Source: Phymorhynchus buccinoides (taxonomy: Eukaryota; Mollusca; Gastropoda; Neogastropoda; Raphitomidae). From it: a stretch of DNA of 64,000 bases. The number at the start of each line of letters is the position of its first letter. The first letter of the stretch is position 1. This document shows, in pieces, positions 1-12,700 of this stretch. The notes below the pieces were generated by a model. The model had not been told where the DNA came from. It made no database searches and saw only the letters and a list, made by a program, of their open reading frames with translations. The position numbers and the translations under genes were made by a program. Location of the stretch: the NCBI GenBank assembly GCA_017654935.2, contig CM065690.1, positions 8,466,202-8,530,201 of the forward strand, given 5' to 3'.

Positions 1-26
1 GGGGGGGGGGGGGGGGGGGGGGGGGG
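1..26. other. Poly-G tract at window edge
   Basis: The window opens with 26 uninterrupted G residues. It looks like a homopolymer or low-quality contig edge; nothing functional can be inferred. Confidence 0.6.
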
Positions 27-330
27 TACGGATAGGTTAGGATCAGCTCGGATTATTTTTCATTAAACTGAAAGAAAGCAAACACTTTTGAGATTGAGGG
101 TCGTAAACACGAGGCGGGTGACTTAAGCACAAGATTGCCGAGGTGTGGCCATGCTGTCCAGGGAGCCCCAACCTGTTTGGGCGGTTGCGGATAGGTTAGG
201 ATCAGCCTCGGATTATTTTTCATAAAACTGAAAGCCCAGGGTTTTGAGATGAGGGAGGTGAACCAGCGACGCGGCGTTGACTTAAGCCCCAGCAGGCCCA
301 GGTGTGGCCATTCTGTCCAGGGAGCCCGGA
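27..330. repeat. Dispersed repeat, two tandem diverged copies
   Basis: Two related stretches start near 27 and 183. Each carries GGATAGGTTAGGATCAGC, then CGGATTATTTTTCAT, AAACTGAAAG, a 'tgacttaagc' block and a 'aggtgtggcca' block. A third copy sits at about 25485-25625 inside the GPCR intron and shares the 'gagggtcgtaaacacga' stretch with the first copy. No coding capacity is evident. Confidence 0.6.
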
Positions 331-378
331 CCAGCAGCTCTTCGGTTGTGCGACAGTTCTTTTTCAGGTGGGGGTAGA

Positions 379-1860
379 TCAGGGTACCAGTGGTGGTGGG
401 ACAGTGAACCTGGGCGTACCAAAGGACCAGATGAGGAGGATGAGGATAGGCAGGACCATGATGGTCACGTTCCTCAGGCAGCGGACCAGCAGCTCTCGGT
501 TGTAGACCCGGGGAGGATGGGGATGGGATGACGATGATTGGTGATAGTGATGATGGTGGGACAGCAACCTGGGGTACCAAAGGACAGATGAGGAGGGGAT
601 GAGGATAGGCACATGACGATGATGAGTGATAGTGATGATGGTGTGGACAACACAACTGGGGGGTACCAAAGACCAGATGAGGAGGATGGGGATGATGATG
701 ATGCTTGATAGTGATGATGGATGGACAGCAACCTGGGGGTTACCAAACAGGACCAGTGAGGAGGATGAGGATGGGATGACGCATGATGGTGACATTGATG
801 ATGTGGGACAGCCACCAATGGGGGGTACCAAAGGACCAGATGAGGAGGATGAGGATGGGGATGACGATGATGTGATAGTGATGAGGTGGGACAGCCAACC
901 TGTGGGTACCAAAGGACCAGAGAGAGGATGAGGAGGGGATGACGATGATGGTGACAGTGATGATGGGTGGCAGCCAACCTGGGGGGTACCAAAGGCCAGA
1001 TTGAGGAGGATGGGGTGATGATGATGGTGATAGTGATGATGGTGGGACAGCCACCCTGGGGGTACCAAAGGACCAGATTGGGAGGATGAGGAGGGGATGA
1101 CGAGATGGTGATAGTGATGATGGCTGGGACCAGCCACCCTGGGGTGTACAAAGAACAGATGAGGAGGATGAGGATGGGGATGACGATGATGGTGACAGTG
1201 AGATGGTGGGGACAGTCACCCTGGTGGTTACCAAAGGACCAGATGAGGAGGATGAGGATGGGATGACGATGATGGTGATAGTGATGATGGTGGGACAGCC
1301 ACCTGGGGGGGGGGGTACCAAAGGACCAGAGGATGAGGATGAGGATGGGGATGACGAGGCTGGTGGACAGTGATGATGGTGGCGACAGCCACCCTGGGGG
1401 GGGTACCAAAGGACAGTTGAGGAGGATGGGGAGACGAAGATGGTGACAGTTGATGATGCGTGGGACAGCCACCCTGGGGGGGTACCAAAGGACCAGATGA
1501 GGAGGATGGGGATGACGATGATGGTGATAGTGCGATAGTGATGATGGTGGGACAGCCACCATGGCGGGTACAAGGACCAGATGAGGAGGCATGAGGATGG
1601 GGATGACGATGATGGTGACAGTGTGATGATGGTGGGACAACCACCCTGAGGGTACAAAGGCACCAGAGAGGAGGATGGGGATGGGGATGACGATGATTGG
1701 TGACAGTGATGATTGTGGAACAGCCACCCTGGAGCGGTAACAACGGACCAGATGAGGAGGATGAGGATGGGCGATGACGATGAGTGATAGTACATGATGG
1801 GGGGACAGCCACCCCTGGGGGTACCAAAGGGACCAGATGAGGAGGATGAGGCGACGTGAT
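379..1860. repeat. ~83-bp GAT-rich minisatellite
   Basis: About 17 imperfect units follow one another. Each contains a GGTACCAAAGGACCAGATGA block, a run of GAT/GAG triplets (gaggatgaggatgggatgacgat type) and GGTGGGACAGCCACC. The GGTACC landmarks fall about 75-90 bp apart (for example 825, 905, 985, 1060, 1313, 1400, 1481). Many units carry 1-3 base indels, so long open frames on either strand (His/Ser/Pro-rich on the minus strand) are chance products of the repeat. Confidence 0.85.
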
Positions 1861-2034
1861 GATGATAGTGATGATGGTGATCTTGATGATGGTGATGGTT
1901 ATGATGATAAATGTGGATGAGGAGAATGAGACGTCGCTGGGGAGGAGGGAGGACGAGGAGAAATAATAGTAAATAATAAACTATTACAATTGTGATACTA
2001 ACGATGATGATGATGATTACGGTATTGAATGATG

Positions 2035-2090
<56 letters not shown>

Positions 2091-2290
2091 AATAATTACT
2101 GATGATGACATGATGATGATGATGGTGATGACGTTTCTGATGATGACGACGACGAGATGATAATAACGAGGATGAGGGGAGAAAGCGGAAGAAGGAGGAA
2201 AAGGAAGAGAAGGAAGAGGAAGATAAGAAAATGATAAAGATGATGATGATGACGACGACGACCGAGACGATGATAGATTATGTTGATGAT
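1861..2290. repeat. GAT/GAC microsatellite and degenerate flanks
   Basis: A perfect (GAT)n core at about 2037-2090 lies in degenerate GAT/GAC/GGA-rich sequence that continues the triplet bias of the preceding minisatellite. It is simple-sequence DNA with no gene. Confidence 0.85.
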
Positions 2291-3223
2291 GATTGAATGC
2301 TAGCGCTGATTGGTAAAATGAAACCAGAATGCTTTGCCCGGGGAACAAGCCGCCCGCAGTCTTTCTGTCCAGCGGATTGAAGGACGGTGACGTTTGCGGG
2401 GTGGTTCTCAAAGGTTCCACTAAATCTACAAGGCTGCAAGCACGCATTATCAGAAGTCAGGCCACACGTCTCCGCATTGGAGCTTCTTAATCGGGAGTGG
2501 GTGGAATGCCTCGTCCTCCATTCGGGGAGATGGACGAACCCGCACTCACCAGTCTCTCCTCGCGGGGATACTGGGGGTTGAGTTGGGTGTCTTTTGTACA
2601 AACAGTTCAACCACCTTATGGAAGTTCTGTGCGGAACTTCGTCTAATAGCTTCTCTCTTTGACTCGGCCTTGTTACTTTGCTTGCTGCCATCTACTGTTC
2701 CTGAATTATTGGCCCATTCTCCTGCCTTTTAACGTAGAGGCCTACGTATGTGTCAAGTTTTCACAGGTCTCCCCGCTGCATTCAGCCGAACATATTCCAG
2801 TTTGGAGGAGCTCAAAGGGAAATAAATGGAAAATTTGTTTGTTTTAGCTCCTCCAAAATCGGACTGTTTCGGCTGAATGCAGCGGGGAGCCCAGTTCGGA
2901 AACTGAAAAAAACCGGACACATTACGTAGACCCTGCCTTACCCATTGGCCGGAATGCAAAAGAATAAGATGGAGGGTCACAATGAAGCACCGAAGCTCAG
3001 CCGTAATGTGAATGTCCATCACTGTCGCCAAATTGAGGATGATACAAGGAGTATCTCTTCATTATAGTATGGCTTCGGCGTCAAACTTACTACTCAAACA
3101 AAGTATGGAGCACAATACAACAGCAACATCAATGAATAGGACCATGCAATGTCTCTGTCGGCTCTGGTCTGTCTATCTGCCTCTGTCTCTGTATGTGTCT
3201 CTCTCGTGTCTCTGTGTCTTAAA
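2291..3223. other. Non-coding spacer before assembly gap
   Basis: Mixed-composition sequence with no convincing exon or family match. It contains one inverted repeat (2769-2889) and ends in CT/GT-rich simple sequence from about 3145 up to the N block. Confidence 0.5.
2769..2889. repeat. Inverted repeat with ~45-bp arms
   Basis: The left arm (2769-2813) starts CTCCCCGCTGCATTCAGCCG. The right arm (2846-2889) is its imperfect reverse complement and ends CGGCTGAATGCAGCGGGGAG. About 32 bases separate the arms. This is a hairpin or the core of a small foldback element; no target-site duplication was identified. Confidence 0.75.
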
Positions 3224-3723
3224 NNNNNNNNNNNNNNNNNNNNNNNNNNNNNNNNNNNNNNNNNNNNNNNNNNNNNNNNNNNNNNNNNNNNNNNNNNNNN
3301 NNNNNNNNNNNNNNNNNNNNNNNNNNNNNNNNNNNNNNNNNNNNNNNNNNNNNNNNNNNNNNNNNNNNNNNNNNNNNNNNNNNNNNNNNNNNNNNNNNNN
3401 NNNNNNNNNNNNNNNNNNNNNNNNNNNNNNNNNNNNNNNNNNNNNNNNNNNNNNNNNNNNNNNNNNNNNNNNNNNNNNNNNNNNNNNNNNNNNNNNNNNN
3501 NNNNNNNNNNNNNNNNNNNNNNNNNNNNNNNNNNNNNNNNNNNNNNNNNNNNNNNNNNNNNNNNNNNNNNNNNNNNNNNNNNNNNNNNNNNNNNNNNNNN
3601 NNNNNNNNNNNNNNNNNNNNNNNNNNNNNNNNNNNNNNNNNNNNNNNNNNNNNNNNNNNNNNNNNNNNNNNNNNNNNNNNNNNNNNNNNNNNNNNNNNNN
3701 NNNNNNNNNNNNNNNNNNNNNNN
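3224..3723. other. Assembly gap (500 N)
   Basis: Exactly 500 N bases, the usual placeholder for an unsized scaffold gap. The 126-bp satellite starts at the first base after the gap, so the true array probably extends into it. Confidence 0.99.
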
Positions 3724-6700
3724 CAGTTGCATACTAGTAATATCCTTACTAGTATAGTGCTGTATTGCCATGGGGAAAGAGTGAAAATAGCGTGTATTTT
3801 AAAAATCGAAATACACGCTAATATTTTTCACTTTTCCCCCATGACAGTTCAGTTGCATACTAGTAATATCCTTACTAGTATAGTGCCGTATTGCCATGGG
3901 GAAAGAGTGAAAATAGCGTGTATTTTAAAAATCGAAATACACGCTAATATTTTTCACTTTTCCCCCATGACAGTTCAGTTGCATACTAGTAATATCCTTA
4001 CTAGTATAGTGCCGTATTGCCATGGGGAAAGAGTGAAAATAGCGTGTATTTTAAAAATCGAAATACACGCTAATATTTTTCACTTTTCCCCCATGACAGT
4101 TCAGTTGCATACTAGTAATATCCTTACTAGTATAGTGCCGTATTGCCATGGGGAAAGAGTGAAAATAGCGTGTATTTTAAAATCGAAATACACGCTAATA
4201 TTTTTCACTTTCCCCCCATGACAGTTCAGTTGCATACTAGTAATATCCTTACTAGTATAGTGCCGTATTGCCATGGGGAAAGAGTGAAAATAGCGTGTAT
4301 TTTAAAAATCGAAATACACGCTAATATTTTTCACTTTCCCCCCATGACAGTTCAGTTGCATACTAGTAATATCCTTACTAGTATAGTGCCGTATTGCCAT
4401 GGGGAAAGAGTGAAAATAGCGTGTATTTTAAAAATCGAAATACACGCTAATATTTTTCACTTTTCCCCCATGACAGTTCAGTTGCATACTAGTAATATCC
4501 TTACTAGTATAGTGCCGTATTGCCATGGGGAAAGAGTGAAAATAGCGTGTATTTTAAAAATCGAAATACACGCTAATATTTTTCACTTTCTCCCCATGAC
4601 AGTTCAGTTGCATACTAGTAATATCCTTACTAGTATAGTGCTGTATTGCCATGGGGAAAGAGTGAAAATAGCGTGTATTTTAAAAATCGAAATACACGCT
4701 AATATTTTTCACTTTTTCCCCATGACAGTTCAGTTGCATACTAGTAATATCCTTACTAGTATAGTGCCGTATTGCCATGGGGAAAGAGTGAAAATAGCGT
4801 GTATTTTAAAAATCGAAATACACGCTAATATTTTTCACTTTTCCCCCATGACAGTTCAGTTGCATACTAGTAATATCCTTACTAGTATAGTGCCGTATTG
4901 CCATGGGGAAAGAGTGAAAATAGCGTGTATTTTAAAAATCGAAATACACGCTAATATTTTTCACTTTCCCCCCATGACAGTTCAGTTGCATACTAGTAAT
5001 ATCCTTACTAGTTACTATTAATATCCTTACTGGTGAAAATAGCGTGTATTTTATCGAAATACACGCTAATATTTTTCACTTTTCCCCCATGACAGTTCAG
5101 TTGCATACTAGTAGTATAGTGCCGTATTGCCATGGGGAAAGAGTGAAAATAGCGTGTATTTTAAAAATCGAAATACACGCTAATATTTTTCACTTTCCCC
5201 CATGACAGTTCAGTTGCATACTAGTAATATCCTTACTAGTATAGTGCCGTATTGCCATGGGGAAAGAGTGAAAATAGCGTGTATTTTAAAAATCGAAATA
5301 CACGCTAATATATTTTCCCCATGACACAGAAATTGCATACTTTTCCCATGACAGTTCAGTTGCATACTAGTAATATCCTTACTAGTCATACTAGTAATAT
5401 CCTTATAGTATGCTGTATTGCCATGGGGAAAGAGTGAAAATAGCGTGTATTTTAAAAATCGAAATACACGCTAATATTTTTCACTTTTTCCCCCCATGAC
5501 AGTTCAGTTGCATACTAGTAATATCCTTACTAGTATAGTGCTGTATTGCCATGGGGAAAGAGTGAAAATAGCGTGTATTTTAAAAATCGAAATACACGCT
5601 AATATTTTTCACTTTTCCCCCATGACAGTTCAGTTGCATACTAGTAATATCCTTACTAGTATAGTGCCGTATTGCCATGGGGAAAGAGTGAAAATAGCGT
5701 GTATTTTAAAAATCGAAATACACGCTAATATTTTTCACTTTTTCCCCATGACAGTTCAGTTGCATACTAGTAATATCCTTACTAGTATAGTGCCGTATTG
5801 CCATGGGGAAAGAGTGAAAATAGCGTGTATTTTAAAAATCGAAATACACGCTAATATTTTTCACTTTTCCCCCATGACAGTTCAGTTGCATACTAGTAAT
5901 ATCCTTACTAGTATAGTGCCGTATTGCCATGGGGAAAGAGTGAAAATAGCGTGTATTTTAAAAATCGAAATACACGCTAATATTTTTCACTTTCCCCCCA
6001 TGACAGTTCAGTTGCATACTAGTAATATCCTTACTAGTATAGTACCGTATTGCCATGGGGAAAGAGTGAAAATAGCGTGTATTTTAAAAATCGAAATACA
6101 CGCTAATATTTTTCACTTTTTCCCCATGACAGTTCAGTTGCATACTAGTAATATCCTTACTAGTATAGTGCCGTATTGCCATGGGGAAAGAGTGAAAATA
6201 GCGTGTATTTTAAAAATCGAAATACACGCTAATATTTTTCACTTTCCCCCCATGACAGTTCAGTTGCATACTAGTAATATCCTTACTAGTATAGTACTGT
6301 ATTGCCATTGTGAAAATAGCGTGTATTTAAAAATCGAAATACACGCTAATATTTTTCACTTTCCCCCCATGACAGTTCAGTTGCATACTAGTAATATCCT
6401 TACTAGTATAGTGCCGTATTGCCATGGGGAAAGAGTGAAAATAGCGTGTATTTTAAAAATCGAAATACACGCTAATATTTTTCACTTTCCCCCATGACAG
6501 TTCAGTTGCATACTAGTAATATCCTTACTAGTATAGTGCCGTATTGCCATGGGGAAAGAGTGAAAATAGCGTGTATTTTAAAAATCGAAATACACGCTAA
6601 TATTTTTCACTTTCCCTTAAATAGTCCCCCATGACAGTTCAGTTGCATACTAGTAATATCCTTACTAGTATAGTGCCGTATTGCCATGGGGAAAGAGTGA

Positions 6701-9700
6701 AAATAGCGTGTATTTTAAAAATCGAAATACACGCTAATATTTTTCACTTTTCCCCCATGACAGTTCAGTTGCATACTAGTAATATCCTTACTAGTATAGT
6801 GCTGTATTGCCATGGGGAAAGAGTGAAAATAGCGTGTATTTTAAAAATCGAAATACACGCTAATATTTTTCACTTTCCCCCATGACAGTTCAGTTGCATA
6901 CTAGTAATATCCTTACTAGTATAGTGCCGTATTGCCATGGGGAAAGAGTGAAAATAGCGTGTATTTTAAAAATCGAAATACACGCTAATATTTTTCACTT
7001 TTCCCCCATGACAGTTCAGTTTGCATACTAGTAATATCCTTACTAGTATAGTGCCGTATTGCCATGGGGAAAGAGTGAAAATAGCGTGTATTTTAAAAAT
7101 CGAAATACACGCTAATATTTTTCACTTTTCCCCCATGACAGTTCAGTTGCATACTAGTAATATCCTTACTAGTATAGTGCCGTATTGCCATGGGGAAAGA
7201 GTGAAAATAGCGTGTATTTTAAAAATCGAAATACACGCTAATATTTTTCACTTTTCCCCCATGACAGTTCAGTTGCATACTAGTAATATCCTTACTAGTA
7301 TAGTGCCGTATTGCCATGGGGAAAGAGTGAAAATAGCGTGTATTTTAAAAATCGAAATACACGCTAATATTTTTCACTTTCCCCCCATGACAGTTCAGTT
7401 GCATACTAGTAATATCCTTACTAGTATAGTGCCGTATTGCCATGGGGAAAGAGTGAAAATAGCGTGTATTTTAAAAATCGAAATACACGCTAATATTTTT
7501 CACTTTTCCCCCATGACAGTTCAGTTGCATACTAGTAATATCCTTACTAGTATAGTGCCGTATTGCCATGGGGAAAGAGTGAAAATAGCGTGTATTTTAA
7601 AAATCGAAATACACGCTAATATTTTTCACTTTCCCCCATGACAGTTCAGTTGCATACTAGTAATATCCTTACTAGTATAGTGCCGTATTGCCATGGGGAA
7701 AGAGTGAAAATAGCGTGTATTTTAAAAATCGAAATACACGCTAATATTTTTCACTTTTCCCCCATGACAGTTCAGTTGCATACTAGTAATATCCTTACTA
7801 GTATAGTGCTGTATTGCCATGGGGAAAGAGTGAAAATAGCGTGTATTTTAAAAATCGAAATACACGCTAATATTTTTCACTTTCCCCCCAGCAGTGTATT
7901 TTAAAAATAGCGTGTATTTTAAAAAAATACACGCTAATATTTTTCACTTTTCCCCCATGACAGTTCAGTTGCATACTAGTAATATCCTTACTAGTATAGT
8001 GCCGTATTGCCATGGGGAAAGAGTGAAAATAGCGTGTATTTTAAAAATCGAAATACACGCTAATATTTTTCACTTTTCCCCCATGACAGTTCAGTTGCAT
8101 ACTAGTAATATCCTTACTAGTATAGTGCCGTATTGCCATGGGGAAAGAGTGAAAATAGCGTGTATTTTAAAAATCGAAATACACGCTAATATTTTTCACT
8201 TTCCCCCCATGACAGTTCAGTTGCATACTAGTAATATCCTTACTAGTATAGTGCCGTATTGCCATGGGGAAAGAGTGAAAATAGCGTGTATTTTAAAAAT
8301 CGAAATACACGCTAATATTTTTCACTTTCCCCCCATGACAGTTCAGTTGCATACTAGTAATATCCTTACTAGTATAGTGCTGTATTGCCATGGGGAAAGA
8401 GTGAAAATAGCGTGTATTTTAAAAATCGAAATACACGCTAATATTTTTCACTTTTCCCCCATGACAGTTCAGTTGCATACTAGTAATATCCTTACTAGTA
8501 TAGTGCTGTATTGCCATGGGGAAAGAGTGAAAATAGCGTGTATTTTAAAAATCGAAATACACGCTAATATTTTTCACTTTCCCCCCATGACAGTTCAGTT
8601 GCATACTAGTAATATCCTTACTAGTATAGTGCTGTATTGCCATGGGGAAAGAGTGAAAATAGCGTGTATTTTAAAAATCGAAATACACGCTAATATTTTT
8701 CACTTTTCCCCCATGACAGTTCAGTTGCATACTAGTAATATCCTTACTAGTATAGTACTGTATTGCCATGGGGAAAGAGTGAAAATAGCGTGTATTTTAA
8801 AAATCGAAATACACGCTAATATTTTTCACTTTCCCCCCATGACAGTTCAGTTGCATACTAGTAATATCCTTACTAGTATAGTGCCGTATTGCCATGGGGA
8901 AAGAGTGAAAATAGCGTGTATTTTAAAAATCGAAATACACGCTAATATTTTTCACTTTTCCCCCATGACAGTTCAGTTGCATACTAGTAATATCCTTACT
9001 AGTATAGTGCCGTATTGCCATGGGGAAAGAGTGAAAATAGCGTGTATTTTAAAAATCGAAATACACGCTAATATTTTTCACTTTCCCCCCATGACAGTTC
9101 AGTTGCATACTAGTAATATCCTTACTAGTATAGTGCCGTATTGCCATGGGGAAAGAGTGAAAATAGCGTGTATTTTAAAAATCGAAATACACGCTAATAT
9201 TTTTCACTTTCCCCCCATGACAGTTCAGTTGCATACTAGTAATATCCTTACTAGTATAGTGCTGTATTGCCATGGGGAAAGAGTGAAAATAGCGTGTATT
9301 TTAAAAATCGAAATACACGCTAATATTTTTCACTTTTCCCCCATGACAGTTCAGTTGCATACTAGTAATATCCTTACTAGTATAGTGCCGTATTGCCATG
9401 GGGAAAGAGTGAAAATAGCGTGTATTTTAAAAATCGAAATACACGCTAATATTTTTTACTTTTCCTCCCCATGACAGTTCAGTTGCATACTAGTAATATC
9501 CTTACTAGTATAGTGCTGTATTGCCATGGGGAAAGAGTGAAAATAGCGTGTATTTTAAAAATCGAAATACACGCTAATATTTTTCACTTTTCCCCCATGA
9601 CAGTTCAGTTGCATACTAGTAATATCCTTACTAGTATAGTGCTGTATTGCCATGGGGAAAGAGTGAAAATAGCGTGTATTTTAAAAATCGAAATACACGC

Positions 9701-12700
9701 TAATATTTTTCACTTTTCCCCCCATGACAGTTCAGTTCAGTTGCATACTAGTAATATCCTTACTAGTATAGTGCCGTATTGCCATGGGGAAAGAGTGAAA
9801 ATAGCGTGTATTTTAAAAATCGAAATACACGCTAATATTTTTCACTTTCCCCCCATGACAGTTCAGTTGCATACTAGTAATATCCTTACTAGTATAGTGC
9901 CGTATTGCCATGGGGAAAGAGTGAAAATAGCGTGTATTTTAAAAATCGAAATACACGCTAATATTTTTCACTTTCCCCCCATGACAGTTCAGTTGCATAC
10001 TAGTAATATCCTTACTAGTATAGTGCCGTATTGCCATGGGGAAAGAGTGAAAATAGCGTGTATTTTAAAAATCGAAATACACGCTAATATTTTTCACTTT
10101 TCCCCCATGACAGTTCAGTTGCATACTAGTAATATCCTTACTAGTATAGTGCTGTATTGCCATGGGGAAAGAGTGAAAATAGCGTGTATTTTAAAAATCG
10201 AAATACACGCTAATATTTTTCACTTTCCCCCCATGACAGTTCAGTTGCATACTAGTAATATCCTTACTAGTATAGTGCCGTATTGCCATGGGGAAAGAGT
10301 GAAAATAGCGTGTATTTTAAAAATCGAAATACACGCTAATATTTTTCACTTTTCCCCCATGACAGTTCAGTTGCATACTAGTAATATCCTTACTAGTATA
10401 GTGCCGTATTGCCATGGGGAAAGAGTGAAAATAGCGTGTATTTTAAAAATCGAAATACACGCTAATATTTTTCACTTTCCCCCCATGACAGTTCAGTTGC
10501 ATACTAGTAATATCCTTACTAGTATAGTGCCGTATTGCCATGGGGAAAGAGTGAAAATAGCGTGTATTTTAAAAATCGAAATACACGCTAATATTTTTCA
10601 CTTTTCCCCCATGACAGTTCAGTTGCATACTAGTAATATCCTTACTAGTATAGTGCCGTATTGCCATGGGGAAAGAGTGAAAATAGCGTGTATTTTAAAA
10701 ATCGAAATACACGCTAATATTTTTCACTTTCCCCCCATGACAGTTCAGTTGCATACTAGTAATATCCTTACTAGTATAGTGCTGTATTGCCATGGGGAAA
10801 GAGTGAAAATAGCGTGTATTTTAAAAATCGAAATACACGCTAATATTTTTCACTTTTCCCCCATGACAGTTCAGTTGCATACTAGTAATATCCTTACTAG
10901 TATAGTACTGTATTGCCATGGGGAAAGAGTGAAAATAGCGTGTCTTTTATAAATCGAAATACACGCTAATATTTTTCACTTTTCCCCCATGACAGTTCAG
11001 TTGCATACTAGTAATATCCTTACTAGTATAGTGCCGTATTGCCATGGGGAAAGAGTGAAAATAGCGTGTATTTTAAAACTCGAAATACACGCTAATATTT
11101 TTCACTTTCCCCCCATGACAGTTCAGTTGCATACTAGTAATATCCTTACTAGTATATTACTAGTAATATCCTTACTGGTGAAAATAGCGTGTATTTTAAA
11201 AATCGAAATACACGCTAATATTTTTTTTTTTTTTTTTCCCCCATGACAGTTCAGTTGCATACTAGTAATATCCTTACTAGTATAGTGCTGTATTGCCATG
11301 GGGAAAGAGTGAAAATAGCGTGTATTTTAAAAATCGAAATACACGCTAATATTTTTCACTTTTCCCCCATGACAGTTCAGTTGCATACTAGTAATATCCT
11401 TACTAGTATAGTGCCGTATTGCCATGGGGAAAGAGTGAAAATAGCGTGTATTTTAAAAATCGAAATACACGCTAATATTTTTCACTTTTCCCCCATGACA
11501 GTTCAGTTGCATACTAGTAATATCCTTACTAGTATAGTGCTGTATTGCCATGGGGAAAGAGTGAAAATAGCGTGTATTTTAAAAATCGAAATACACGCTA
11601 ATATTTTTCACTTTTCCCCCATGACAGTTCAGTTGCATACTAGTAATATCCTTACTAGTATAGTGCTGTATTGCCATGGGGAAAGAGTGAAAATAGCGTG
11701 TATTTTAAAAATCGAAATACACGCTAATATTTTTCACTTTTCCCCCATGACAGTTCAGTTGCATACTAGTAATATCCTTACTAGTATAGTGCTGTATTGC
11801 CATGGGGAAAGAGTGAAAATAGCGTGTATTTTAAAAATCGAAATACACGCTAATATTTTTCACTTTCCCCCCATGACAGTTCAGTTGCATACTAGTAATA
11901 TCCTTACTAGTATAGTGCCGTATTGCCATGGGGAAAGAGTGAAAATAGCGTGTATTTTAAAAATCGAAATACACGCTAATATTTTTCACTTTTCCCCCAT
12001 GACAGTTCAGTTGCATACTAGTAATATCCTTACTAGTATAGTGCTGTATTGCCATATTGCCATGGGGAAAGAGTGAAAATAGCGTGTATTTTAAAAATCG
12101 AAATACACGCTAATATTTTTCACTTTTCCCCCATGACAGTTCAGTTGCATACTAGTAATATCCTTACTAGTATAGTGCCGTATTGCCATGGGGAAAGAGT
12201 GAAAATAGCGTGTATTTTAAAAATCGAAATACACGCTAATATTTTTCACTTTTTCCCCCATGACAGTTCAGTTGCATACTAGTAATATCCTTACTAGTAT
12301 AGTGCCGTATTGCCATGGGGAAAGAGTGAAAATAGCGTGTATTTTAAAAATCGAAATACACGCTAATATTTTTCACTTTCCCCCCATGACAGTTCAGTTG
12401 CATACTAGTAATATCCTTACTAGTATAGTGCTGTATTGCCATGGGGAAAGAGTGAAAATAGCGTGTATTTTAAAAATCGAAATACACGCTAATATTTTTC
12501 ACTTTCCCCCCATGACAGTTCAGTTGCATACTAGTAATATCCTTACTAGTATAGTTACTAGTAATGCCATGGGGAAAGAGTGAAAATAGCGTGTATTTTA
12601 AAAATCGAAATACACGCTAATATTTTTCACTTTTCCCCCATGACAGTTCAGTTGCATACTAGTAATATCCTTACTAGTATAGTGCTGTATTGCCATGGGG

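Noticed and set aside
379..1795. His/Ser/Pro-rich minus-strand ORFs of 250-417 codons
   Set aside because: Readings of a GAT-rich minisatellite with frequent indels; all three frames give similar low-complexity peptides.
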